This document shows positions 31,125 to 38,621 of a stretch of DNA of 38,621 nt, piece after piece. Source of the stretch: Sinomonas sp. ASV322 (GTDB taxonomy: Bacteria; Actinomycetota; Actinomycetes; Actinomycetales; Micrococcaceae); the NCBI RefSeq assembly GCF_030908245.1, contig NZ_JAVFJJ010000024.1, forward strand, positions 1-38,621. The letters run 5' to 3'. The translations under genes were made by a program, and so were the position numbers. The notes below the pieces were generated by a model that ran no database searches, was not told the origin of the DNA, and saw only the letters and a program-made list of their open reading frames with translations. The first letter of the stretch is position 1. The number at the start of each line of letters is the position of its first letter.

Positions 31125-33800
31125 GTGAGCACTCCCAGCATCAGCGAGCACCGCCCGGCACGCGGCACGCGACGCATCGTCGTCGTCGGCGGCGGCCCCG
31201 CCGCGCATCGCTTTGCCGAAGCCATGGCGGCGCGCGGCCTCGACGGCATCGAGCTCACCGTCCTCTCCGAGGAGGCGCACCTCCCCTACGACCGCGTCTC
31301 GCTCGGCAAGGCGCTCACGGGCGACGTCGACCTCACGCTCGGCGACACCGACTTCTGGGGCACCCCCGGGGTGACGCTGCGGAGCGGCGCGAAGGCCGTC
31401 CGCCTCGACGCGCGCGAGCACGTGATTCACACGTCCGACGGCGGTCGGCACCCCTACGACGAGATCGTCCTCGCGACCGGTTCCGATGCCGCGCAGCTTC
31501 CCTTCCCGGGGGCCGAGGCCGCGCACGTGTACCGGACGCTCGACGACGTGTGGCTTCTCCGCCGCGAGATCGCGCGCCTCACCCATGTGCTGGGCCGCCG
31601 GCCGAAGGTCGTCGTGATCGGCGGCGGCCTCCTCGGGATCGAGGCCGCGGCCGGCGCACAGGAGCTCGGCGGGGACGCGGCCGTCGTCAACCGCAGCCGT
31701 TGGCTCATGAACGCCCAGCTCGACGAGGGCGCCGGCCAGGCCCTCGGCCGGCTCATCGCTGCGAAGGGCTTCGAAGTCCACACGGGCGTCGCCCCCGCGG
31801 AGGTGCTCGTCGACCAGACAGGAGGGGACGACGCCGGGACGGTCATCGGGGTCCGCATGGCGGACGAGCGAGTCCTGCCTGCCGACCTCGTGGTCGCCGC
31901 CGTCGGAATCACGCCGCGCGACGAGCTCCTCCGTCTCGCGAACGACGACGCCATCGCCGCCGGGCTCGAGGCGCCGTTCGCGCTGGGCCGCCGAGGAGGC
32001 GTCGTCATCGACGCGAGCTGCTCGACCGGAGTCGACGGCGTGTGGGCGATCGGCGAGGTCGCGAACTTCGAGGGAGAATGCGTTGGGCTCGTGGCCCCCG
32101 CCAACACGATGGCGGAGATCGTCGCGGACCGGCTGCACGGCGGCGAGGCGACGTTCCCGGGCTTCGACACCGCGACGAAGCTCAAGCTCTCCGGCGTCGA
32201 CGTCGCAAGCTTCGGCGACGCGTTCGCGCAGGAGCCCGGCGCACTCGAGATCGTCTACGCGGACCCGGCCCGCGGCGTCTACCAGAAGATCGTCACGACG
32301 GACGACGCGCGGACCCTCCTCGGCGGCATCTTCGTCGGCGACGCCGCGCCGTACCAGAGCCTCCGTCCCCTCCTGGGCCGCGAGCTCCCGGCCGAGCCCG
32401 GCGCGTTCCTCTCGGCCGCGGGCGGCGGCGAGGCGCCCGAGACCGAGCTTCCCGACGACGCAATCCTGTGCTCGTGCAACAACGTGAGCGCGGGCAGCAT
32501 CCGGGATGCGGTGAACGGCTGCGGCACGTGCGACGGCGCAGAGCCGGTCCGCGAACTTCCCGCCCTCAAGGCCTGCACGCGCGCCGGGACGCAGTGCGGC
32601 TCGTGCGTGCCGATGCTCAAGAAGCTCCTGGAGAAGGAGCTCACGAAGGCCGGCGTCACGGTCTCGAAGGCCCTGTGCGAGCACATCGAGCTGTCGCGCC
32701 AGGAGCTCTTCGACGCGATCCGGGTCCTCCAGCTGACGTCCTTCGAGGACATCATGGCCCGGTACGGCAAGGGCGCGGGCTGCGACATCTGCAAGCCGAC
32801 GATCGCGTCCATCCTCGCCTCGCAGCACAACGCGTACGTCCTCGACGCGGGCCGCGGAACCCTCCAGGACACGAACGACCGCGCGCTCGCAAACATGCAG
32901 AAGGACGGCACATACTCCGTCGTGCCGCGCATCCCGGGCGGCGAGATCACGCCGGACAAGCTCGCGGTCATCGCCGCCGTCGCCAAGAAATACGGGCTGT
33001 ACACGAAGATCACGGGCGGCCAGCGCATCGATCTGTTCGGCGCGCGGCTCGAGCAGCTCCCCGAGATCTGGAAGGAGCTCATCGACGCGGGCATGGAGTC
33101 CGGCCAGGCGTACGGCAAGAGCCTCCGGACCGTGAAGAGCTGCGTCGGCTCGACGTGGTGCCGCTACGGCGTCCAGGACTCGGTCGGGATGGCGATCAAG
33201 CTCGAGCTCCGCTACCGCGGCCTCCGCAGCCCGCACAAGCTCAAGCTCGGCGTCTCCGGCTGCGCCCGCGAATGCGCCGAGGCCCGCGGCAAGGACGTCG
33301 GCGTGATCGCCACGGCCGACGGCTGGAACCTCTACGTCGGCGGGAACGGCGGCGCGACCCCCGCGCATGCGCAGCTCCTCGCGAAGGATCTGGACGACGA
33401 GACGCTCGTGAAGTACATCGACCGCTACTTCATGTACTACATCCGCACCGCGGACCGCCTCCAGCGCACGGCCCGCTGGCAGGAGGAGCTCGACGGCGGG
33501 CTCGAGCACGTGCGGCGGGTCGTCGTCGAGGACTCGCTCGGTATCGCCGAGGAGCTCGAGGCGGCCATGGCCCGTCACGTCGATTCCTACGAGGACGAAT
33601 GGGCCGCAACGCTCAAGGACCCCGAGCGCCTGCGCCGCTTCCGCTCATTCGTCAACGCGCCGGACGCGATCGACGAGTCGATCGTCCACGTCGCCGAACG
33701 CGATCAGGTCCGGCCCGCGACTCCCGCAGAGCGGGAGGAAATCGAACGGGTCTCCCTCGGCGCCACGATCCCCGTCCGTACCCGAACCGAGGAGGCCTGA
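31125..33800 (+). CDS. nirB: Nitrite reductase [NAD(P)H] large subunit, NirB
   Basis: An 891-residue assimilatory nitrite reductase converting nitrite to ammonium with six electrons from NAD(P)H. Order of domains: FAD/NAD(P) oxidoreductase (RIVVVGGGPAAHRF; VVVIGGGLLGIEAA), a BFD-type [2Fe-2S] domain (C449, C451, then QCGSC), a second Cys-poor helical linker, then the sulfite/nitrite reductase half-domains with the siroheme-[4Fe-4S] ligands C673, C679 (SCVGSTWC) and C713, C717 (GCAREC). GTG 31125 is preferred over ATG 31074 because GGAAGG precedes it and the -10 box TACGCT would place the transcript start after that ATG. One nucleotide separates it from cobA. Confidence 0.94.
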   Translation: MSTPSISEHRPARGTRRIVVVGGGPAAHRFAEAMAARGLDGIELTVLSEEAHLPYDRVSLGKALTGDVDLTLGDTDFWGTPGVTLRSGAKAVRLDAREHVIHTSDGGRHPYDEIVLATGSDAAQLPFPGAEAAHVYRTLDDVWLLRREIARLTHVLGRRPKVVVIGGGLLGIEAAAGAQELGGDAAVVNRSRWLMNAQLDEGAGQALGRLIAAKGFEVHTGVAPAEVLVDQTGGDDAGTVIGVRMADERVLPADLVVAAVGITPRDELLRLANDDAIAAGLEAPFALGRRGGVVIDASCSTGVDGVWAIGEVANFEGECVGLVAPANTMAEIVADRLHGGEATFPGFDTATKLKLSGVDVASFGDAFAQEPGALEIVYADPARGVYQKIVTTDDARTLLGGIFVGDAAPYQSLRPLLGRELPAEPGAFLSAAGGGEAPETELPDDAILCSCNNVSAGSIRDAVNGCGTCDGAEPVRELPALKACTRAGTQCGSCVPMLKKLLEKELTKAGVTVSKALCEHIELSRQELFDAIRVLQLTSFEDIMARYGKGAGCDICKPTIASILASQHNAYVLDAGRGTLQDTNDRALANMQKDGTYSVVPRIPGGEITPDKLAVIAAVAKKYGLYTKITGGQRIDLFGARLEQLPEIWKELIDAGMESGQAYGKSLRTVKSCVGSTWCRYGVQDSVGMAIKLELRYRGLRSPHKLKLGVSGCARECAEARGKDVGVIATADGWNLYVGGNGGATPAHAQLLAKDLDDETLVKYIDRYFMYYIRTADRLQRTARWQEELDGGLEHVRRVVVEDSLGIAEELEAAMARHVDSYEDEWAATLKDPERLRRFRSFVNAPDAIDESIVHVAERDQVRPATPAEREEIERVSLGATIPVRTRTEEA

Positions 33801-33801
33801 C

Positions 33802-34866
33802 ATGCAGCTGGAGATGAGTCTCGAAGGCATCGCCGTCGTTCTCCTGGGCGAGGCGGACGCGTCCCGTCAGGCGGTCCTGCGCTACCGCCGCGCGGGCGCG
33901 GCGCTCGCCCACTTCGACTCGCCCGGCGCCTTCATGGCGGCCGTGGCGCTGCCCGCCCGCCCGGGGCTCGTCGCCGTCGTCGGCTGCCTCTCCTCTTCCG
34001 GGAAGAAGGCCGACGACGGCGACTGGGCGCCCGTGCTCGACCATTACCGCAGCGCGGGCGTGCCGATCGTGCGGGAGCCGGCCGCTGGCCCGCGCGGACA
34101 CGTCACGCTCGCGGGCGGCGGTCCCGGCTCGCGCGGCCTCCTCACCGTGGACGCCGTCGAGGCGCTGCGCGATGCGGACGTCGTCCTGTTCGACCGGCTC
34201 GCGCCGTGGCGCGAACTCGAGCGGCTCACGACGGCGCAGCTCATCGACGTCGGCAAGCTCCCCGGGCACCACAAAGTCCCGCAGACCGAGATCAATCGGC
34301 TCCTGGTCGAGCACGCCCGGGCCGGCGCCAATGTGGTGCGGCTCAAGGGCGGCGACCCGTTCGTGTTCGGGCGCGGGGGCGAGGAAGCCGCGGCCTGCGC
34401 CGAGGCCGGCGTGCCGGTGCGAATCGTCTCGGGGATCTCGAGCTCGATCGCGGTTCCGGCGGCCGCAGGCATCCCCGTGACCCACCGCGAGGTGAGCCAC
34501 TGCTTCACGGTGATCTCGGGCCACGCGCCGCTCACGCCCGCCGAGCACGAGCATCTCGCGGGGCTCGGCGCGGCGGGCGGGACCCTTGTTGTCCTCATGG
34601 GCGTCGCGAACCTCCCGCACCTCGCGTCGGGCCTGCGCAGGGCGGGCCTGCCGCTCGACACGCCGCTCGCCGTCGTCGAACGCGGACACCAGGCCGGCCA
34701 GCGCACCACGGTGACGGAGCTCGGCCGGGCTGAGGCGGACACGGCGGCGTGCGGGAATCCCGCGGTCATCGTGATCGGCGAGGTCGTGCGGCTCGCCGGC
34801 TTGGGAAGCCACGCGGCCGAGCGCAGCGAGCTCCGGGATCTCGCGGCCTCGCTGCTCGATGCGTGA
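33802..34866 (+). CDS. cobA: Uroporphyrinogen-III C-methyltransferase with N-terminal extension
   Basis: Residues about 99-345 form a complete SUMT domain (VTLAGGGPGSRGLLTVDAV, FDRLAP, RLKGGDPFVFGRGGEE, SGISSSIAVPAAAGIPVTHR), which makes precorrin-2 for siroheme, the NirB cofactor. The first 95 residues (VVLLGEADASRQAVLRYRRAG, then LVAVVGCLSSSGKK) look like a shortened, degenerate copy of the precorrin-2 dehydrogenase/ferrochelatase Rossmann domain of CysG, lacking its GGGxVA loop. The oxidation and iron insertion steps must then be encoded elsewhere. ATG 33802 has AGGAGG and lies 1 nt after the nirB stop. Confidence 0.9.
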   Translation: MQLEMSLEGIAVVLLGEADASRQAVLRYRRAGAALAHFDSPGAFMAAVALPARPGLVAVVGCLSSSGKKADDGDWAPVLDHYRSAGVPIVREPAAGPRGHVTLAGGGPGSRGLLTVDAVEALRDADVVLFDRLAPWRELERLTTAQLIDVGKLPGHHKVPQTEINRLLVEHARAGANVVRLKGGDPFVFGRGGEEAAACAEAGVPVRIVSGISSSIAVPAAAGIPVTHREVSHCFTVISGHAPLTPAEHEHLAGLGAAGGTLVVLMGVANLPHLASGLRRAGLPLDTPLAVVERGHQAGQRTTVTELGRAEADTAACGNPAVIVIGEVVRLAGLGSHAAERSELRDLAASLLDA

Positions 34867-34875
34867 CGCCGCGCG

Positions 34876-36126
34876 ATGACGGAGCCGACGGCGACTGGGA
34901 CGATAGGAAGGGCGGGGACACGGATGAACGGAGCGACGGCGATCATGGCAAATGAGGCGGCGCCGGACACAGCTGCGCCGGGCAAGGCCGCGGCCGGAGC
35001 CGAACTCGAGACGGTCCTCAAGGGATTCCGAGTCGGCGTCACGTCGCATCGCCGGGCCGAGGACCTCATCGAGGCCCTCGAACGGCGCGGAGCCGAGGTG
35101 CTCCACGCGCCCGTCCTCACGATCGCGCCGGTCGGCCAGGACCTCGGCGTCATCGACGATACGCGCCGCACCCTTGCGGCGCGGCCGGACATCTGCATCG
35201 TCACGACCGCGTACGGGATGCGGCGCTGGCTCGAGGTCGCGGACGCGTCCGGGCTCGGCGAGGAGCTCGTCGAAGTCCTCGCCGACGCGGCCCTGTACGT
35301 GAGGGGACCCAAGGCCCGCGGCGCCGTGCGCGCGGCCGGGCTCGCCGACGTCGGCATCTCGAACGACGAGACGACGGCGACGCTCGTCGACCTCGTCCTG
35401 CGCGACGCGGGCGGGCGGCTGGACGGGAAGAGCGTCGTCATGCAGCTCCACGGCTACACGGACGCCGCCCAGCTCGAGCGTCTGCGCGCGGCCGGCGCCC
35501 AGCTCATCACGGTCACGCCCTACCGCTGGGTGCGGCCGGAGGGCGAGGACCGCCTCGAATCCCTCATCGCCGCGGTGTGCGCGGGCGAGCTCGACGTCGT
35601 GACGTTCACGAGCGCCCCGGCCGTCGACGCCCTGTTCAGCGCGGCCCACGAGCTCGGGATGCACGCCCAGCTCATCGCGGCGTTCCGGCAGCGTGTCGCG
35701 ACGGCCGCCGTCGGGCCCGTCACGGCGGCTCCCCTCGAAGCCGCGGGCCTCCGGCCGTGGGTGCCCGACCGCTTCCGTATGGGCGCGCTCATCAAGCTCG
35801 TGACCGACAACCTCTCGCGCCGCCAGACGCGACGCCTCGAGACCCCTGCGGGGCCCGTCGAGCTGCGGGGGCGGACGATGACCGTTGCGGGCGACGAGCT
35901 CGTGCTCGCGCCCGCGGCCATGCTGCTCTTCCGGGCGCTCTTCGACGCCGGAGGGGCCGTCGTGCCGCGCGACGCGCTCGCGCGGCTCCTGACGCAGACC
36001 GGATCGAGCCACGCGCTCGACATGGCGGTCAACCGCCTGCGCAACGCCCTTCCGTCTCCGGACTTGATTCAGACGGTGGTGAAACGCGGCTATCGGCTCC
36101 GGGTGGAACGAAGCCCTCGTTCATAG
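34876..36126 (+). CDS. nnaR: NnaR-type regulator: HemD-like domain fused to a winged helix
   Basis: A 416-residue fusion. Residues about 48-300 have the uroporphyrinogen-III synthase (HemD) fold (FRVGVTSHRRAEDLIEALERR in part, VVMQLHGYTDAAQLERL, TFTSAPAVDALF, VGPVTAAPLEAAGL). Residues about 320-412 form an OmpR/PhoB-like winged helix (MTVAGDELVLAPAAMLLF, ALDMAVNRLRNALPSPDLIQTV, KRGYRLRVE). This is the architecture of NnaR, which controls nitrate/nitrite assimilation with GlnR in Streptomyces and Mycobacterium. It lies 9 nt after cobA, so it is in the nirB operon. The start is unsettled: ATG 34876 has no ribosome site; ATG 34924 with AGGAAGGG and ATG 34945 are alternatives. Confidence 0.88.
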   Translation: MTEPTATGTIGRAGTRMNGATAIMANEAAPDTAAPGKAAAGAELETVLKGFRVGVTSHRRAEDLIEALERRGAEVLHAPVLTIAPVGQDLGVIDDTRRTLAARPDICIVTTAYGMRRWLEVADASGLGEELVEVLADAALYVRGPKARGAVRAAGLADVGISNDETTATLVDLVLRDAGGRLDGKSVVMQLHGYTDAAQLERLRAAGAQLITVTPYRWVRPEGEDRLESLIAAVCAGELDVVTFTSAPAVDALFSAAHELGMHAQLIAAFRQRVATAAVGPVTAAPLEAAGLRPWVPDRFRMGALIKLVTDNLSRRQTRRLETPAGPVELRGRTMTVAGDELVLAPAAMLLFRALFDAGGAVVPRDALARLLTQTGSSHALDMAVNRLRNALPSPDLIQTVVKRGYRLRVERSPRS

Positions 36127-36226
36127 CCTGCCGGGCTCCTGATCGCCCGCCTCGTCGCCGAGGGCCTGTCGATGGTCCCTCGGCGGATATGCCACGATGG
36201 GGTCAACCGATCGAAAGGACCTCGCC

Positions 36227-36940
36227 GTGTCTTCCGAGTCTGCGTCTTCCGGGCCTGCGGCCCTTAGCCCCGCCGACATCGCCGGCTTCATCGACCACAC
36301 ACTGCTCAAGCCGACGGCGAGCGAGGCGGAGATCCTCAAGCTCTGCAGCGAGGCCATCGAGCACGGCTTCAAATCGGTGTGCGTCAATCCGCGCTGGGTC
36401 AAGACCGCGGCGAAGGCGCTTCGCGGCAGCAAGGTCCTCACGTGTTCTGTCGCCGCGTTCCCGCTCGGTGCGACGCCGACCGATGTGAAGGTCTACGAGG
36501 CGCGCGGCGCGACGCTTGACGGCGCCGACGAGGTCGACATGGTCATCGACATCGCCGCGGCGCAGGCCCTCGACCGAGGGGCCCTCGTCGACGACATCCA
36601 GGCGGTCGCGGAGGCCGTCCACGGGAGCTCGTCGATCCTCAAGGTCATCATCGAGACCGCGCTCCTCACCGACGAGCAGAAGGTGCTCGCGTGCCAGGCG
36701 GCGGCCGAAGCCGGCGCGGACTTCGTCAAGACGTCGACGGGGTTCAACGGCGGCGGGGCCACCGTCGAGGACGTCGCGCTCATGCGGCGCACCGTGGGGC
36801 CGCACATCGGTGTCAAGGCGTCCGGTGGCGTGCGAACCCTCGAGGACGCGCGGGCTATGATTGCTGCTGGTGCCAACCGGATCGGCGCAAGCTCCGGCGT
36901 GGCCATTGTCACCGGCGGCTCCGGCACCGGAACGTACTAG
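36227..36940 (+). CDS. deoC: Deoxyribose-phosphate aldolase
   Basis: A 237-residue class I aldolase that splits 2-deoxyribose-5-phosphate to acetaldehyde and glyceraldehyde-3-phosphate, the final step of deoxynucleoside catabolism. TIM-barrel landmarks: IDHTLLKP at the start of the barrel, [18 protein letters not shown], the Schiff-base lysine K168 in FVKTSTGF, and VKASGGVRT with the second catalytic lysine. GTG 36227 has AAAGGA seven bases upstream; an in-frame ATG at 36197 lacks one. With PNP and pmmB it completes a salvage route, though 6 kb of nitrite genes lie between. Confidence 0.93.
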   Translation: MSSESASSGPAALSPADIAGFIDHTLLKPTASEAEILKLCSEAIEHGFKSVCVNPRWVKTAAKALRGSKVLTCSVAAFPLGATPTDVKVYEARGATLDGADEVDMVIDIAAAQALDRGALVDDIQAVAEAVHGSSSILKVIIETALLTDEQKVLACQAAAEAGADFVKTSTGFNGGGATVEDVALMRRTVGPHIGVKASGGVRTLEDARAMIAAGANRIGASSGVAIVTGGSGTGTY

Positions 36941-36958
36941 CACGGCAAGGGAGACAGC

Positions 36959-37192
36959 ATGGCCGAGAACGCCACCAGCCAGCCGATCGAGAGGGAGAAC
37001 CCGCTCGCTGGCACCATCATCATCTTCGTGGTCCTGATGGCACTGTTCATCGGGGGCCTTGTGCTCGTCTCCTGGCTCGACCTCACGACCACGTGGCCCA
37101 TGGCCGCCCTCATCGTGGGCTTCGTCGCGGCGTTCTTCATCCCGATGGCGTTCCTCGGCCGCTCGGACTCGGGCAGCGAACACCGCAACTGA
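36959..37192 (+). CDS. Small two-helix membrane protein
   Basis: A 77-residue protein with two predicted membrane helices (about residues 18-38 and 47-66) and a charged C-terminus (RSDSGSEHRN). ATG 36959 follows AAGGGAGA and lies 18 nt after deoC, so the two are probably co-transcribed. It resembles no family I can name; a similar small ORF after deoC in related actinobacteria would support it. A hairpin follows at 37225. Confidence 0.7.
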   Translation: MAENATSQPIERENPLAGTIIIFVVLMALFIGGLVLVSWLDLTTTWPMAALIVGFVAAFFIPMAFLGRSDSGSEHRN

Positions 37193-37224
37193 TATGGAGT
37201 AGTCCGCTGTCAAGTGGGCATGGC

Positions 37225-37259
37225 GAGGCGCCGCCGGGAGGGAGTCCTGGCGGCGCCTC
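37225..37259 (+). terminator. Hairpin terminator of the deoC operon
   Basis: A perfect 11-bp stem GAGGCGCCGCC/GGCGGCGCCTC with a 13-nt loop, followed by TGTGCTTCG. Confidence 0.75.
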
Positions 37260-38621
37260 TGTGCTTCGCGTGGCGGGCGCCGGCGAGCGTGTCGTTGGGC
37301 GACGCGCGGTCAGGCTGATATGCGCGGGTTGGCTACCGCAGGGCGGTGGTTCGGCTGGAGTCGGTCCGCGTGTCTAGGAGCGAACGTTGGCCCCAGGAGG
37401 GGGTCTGTTCATAGTTGCGCCGCGGGTGGCTCCACGCGCTGCCGCCGGCACCTTGCGCCGTGGCGAAGCGGCCTTCGGGAGTCAGTCGTCGTCCATGACT
37501 GCCAGGGACCAGCACCAGCCGGCCAGCTCGCGGGCGACGGCGACGTTGGCCACGGTCGGGCGCTTGCGCCGCTCGAGGAACCGCACCCACCGGGCGTGCA
37601 GGCGCTGGTTGCCCTCGTCGCCGCGGGCCCGTGCCGCGGCCGGGGCGAGCTCCCACCGGTCCCGAAGGGTCTTCCCGACCGCGTAGCGGGCACGGTGGTG
37701 CCAGGCGGCCTCGACCAGGAGGCGGCGGACGTGGGCGTTGCCGGTCTTGGTGATCGGCCCCTGCGCCCGGGACGCGCCCGAGGAATGCTCGGACGGGGTC
37801 AGCCCGACGAAGGAGCCGATGGTGGCCCCGGTGAACCGGTGCCAGTCTCCGATCTCTACCGCGAGGGCGAACCCGGTCAGCGTGCTGACCCCGCGCAGGC
37901 AGCCCAGGCGGTGTACGGCCGGGGCGAACTCGCTGCCCGCAGCGAGCTCCTCGATCGCGCGGTCGAGCCGGTCGCGGCGGGCTTTGACCGTCAGCACGGC
38001 CTCGTAGTCGGAGTCGAACGCCATCCGGGTCGCCCTCGAGCCCAGCGCCGGGGCCGCGTCCCTGCGCAGCCACGTGTCATGGGCCCCGGTCCAGGCATCG
38101 CCTCCGTCGTAGACGATCCCGTGCCGCAGCAGCAGCTTCGAGAGCCGGTGCCGGGCCCGCATCAGGTCCCCGCGGCAGTCCTCCCGCGCCCGCACCAGGT
38201 CACGCGCGGACTCCTGCTCCACGGTCGGGACCGCCACCGGGGTGACCTCGTCCAGGCGCAGCAGCCTCGCCAGGTGCACCGCGTCCCGGGCATCGGTCTT
38301 CACCCGGTCCCCCGACGGGCGCTGGAGCCGGGACGGGGCCGCAACCACGCACCTGACCCCCCGTGAGGTCAAGGCCCGCCAAAGCCCGAACCCCGTCGGG
38401 CCGGCCTCATAGACCACGGCGACCGGGCCTGGCAAGCAGGCCAGCCATGACCTGATCGCCTGCTCCGACGGGGCAAGCCTGGCCTGCACCAGCTCGCCGG
38501 TCACGCCGTCGATCGCCGCCGCGGCAACCGAACGGGCGTGCACATCCAGCCCAACACTCGTACGCTCAATGAACACCGGGGCCTCCCACGCATGTCGGAT
38601 AGGCCGGGCAGGGGACTCTGC
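37260..38621 (-). mobile_element. IS110-family element (right side outside the window)
   Basis: A minus-strand IS110 transposase with about 220 nt of non-coding DNA after its stop. The exact element end is not marked by inverted repeats, as usual for IS110, so the boundary near 37260-37390 is approximate; a stretch reading TATGAACAG…CTCCTAGACACG on the minus strand (37366-37415) looks like part of the IS end. Only 45 nt lie upstream of the transposase, so any bridge-RNA gene in the left end is outside the window. Confidence 0.6.
37482..38576 (-). CDS. IS110-family transposase (DEDD recombinase)
   Basis: A 364-residue IS110 recombinase, complete. The RuvC-like N-terminal domain has the DEDD tetrad: D11 (GLDVH), E57 (VYEAGP), D95 and D98 (KTDARDA). 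A helical linker covers about 120-215. The C-terminal Tnp domain has RLGCLRGVSTLTGFAL, the PSEHSSG motif at 261-267 where the catalytic Ser is expected, and GPITKTGNAHVRRLLVEAAW. Start GTG 38576 has GGGAGG six bases upstream. Members of this family use an element-encoded bridge RNA to choose target and donor; that RNA cannot be seen here. The frame is intact, so it may be active. Confidence 0.93.
   Translation of the reverse strand: MFIERTSVGLDVHARSVAAAAIDGVTGELVQARLAPSEQAIRSWLACLPGPVAVVYEAGPTGFGLWRALTSRGVRCVVAAPSRLQRPSGDRVKTDARDAVHLARLLRLDEVTPVAVPTVEQESARDLVRAREDCRGDLMRARHRLSKLLLRHGIVYDGGDAWTGAHDTWLRRDAAPALGSRATRMAFDSDYEAVLTVKARRDRLDRAIEELAAGSEFAPAVHRLGCLRGVSTLTGFALAVEIGDWHRFTGATIGSFVGLTPSEHSSGASRAQGPITKTGNAHVRRLLVEAAWHHRARYAVGKTLRDRWELAPAAARARGDEGNQRLHARWVRFLERRKRPTVANVAVARELAGWCWSLAVMDDD

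Noticed and set aside
37320-38366. Plus-strand frame opposite the IS110 transposase
   Set aside because: Antisense shadow rich in Pro/Gly/Arg; the minus strand carries the complete DEDD recombinase.

Overview
The window is high-GC (roughly 70% by eye) actinobacterial chromosome. The gene set, the very frequent GTG starts directly after a TANNNT box (leaderless transcription) and the gene order (maf-accA3; lpdA, M20 amidohydrolase, PNP and phosphomannomutase together, as around Rv3303c-Rv3308 of Mycobacterium tuberculosis) fit a Micrococcaceae-type soil actinomycete of the Arthrobacter/Sinomonas sort. The genus is a guess. Both window edges lie in insertion sequences: an IS481-family element begins at base 1 and an IS110-family element runs to the right edge. 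This looks like a segment or contig cut at repeated elements.

Layout. (1) 1-1372: IS481 element. (2) 1514-8228: DUF885 peptidase-like protein, dicarboxylate/amino-acid:cation symporter, and a TetR regulator in an operon with an MMPL exporter, with two tandem palindromic operators over the promoter. (3) 8429-14170: a sulfatase module. A minus-strand operon padR-sulfatase-MFS transporter faces a plus-strand operon of formylglycine-generating enzyme (FGE) plus two small DUF202 membrane proteins. (4) 14234-18537: maf, the biotin carboxylase/BCCP subunit of an acyl-CoA carboxylase, and an MHS-type MFS transporter. (5) 18802-24131: nitrate assimilation block 1 (narK, molybdopterin nitrate reductase, FAD/[2Fe-2S] electron-transfer subunit). 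(6) 24494-30352: hemerythrin-like protein, M20 amidohydrolase, NAD(P)H-quinone dehydrogenase (LpdA type), purine nucleoside phosphorylase and phosphohexomutase. (7) 30511-36126: nitrate assimilation block 2 (nirD divergent from nirB-cobA-nnaR). (8) 36227-37192: deoC and a small membrane protein. (9) about 37260-38621: IS110 element.

How it fits together. NarK imports nitrate, NasC/NasB reduce it to nitrite, NirB/NirD reduce nitrite to ammonium, CobA methylates uroporphyrinogen III towards the siroheme NirB needs, and NnaR (a HemD-like domain fused to a winged helix) is the pathway regulator. 5-mers on an 11-bp grid that resemble GlnR boxes lie upstream of narK and between nirD and nirB. In the sulfatase module a cytosolic sulfatase with a CxPxR site would be matured by the neighbouring FGE and fed by the MFS transporter, under PadR control.

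Most striking: (a) many intergenic regions carry short arrays with a locus-specific sequence but nearly the same period of about 21 nt, two of them (1379-1447 and 16940-17125) sharing a TTGGGG motif spaced exactly 21 nt; (b) the FGE carries, in its own N-terminal extension, a CCSPGR peptide that matches the sulfatase substrate consensus CxPxR.
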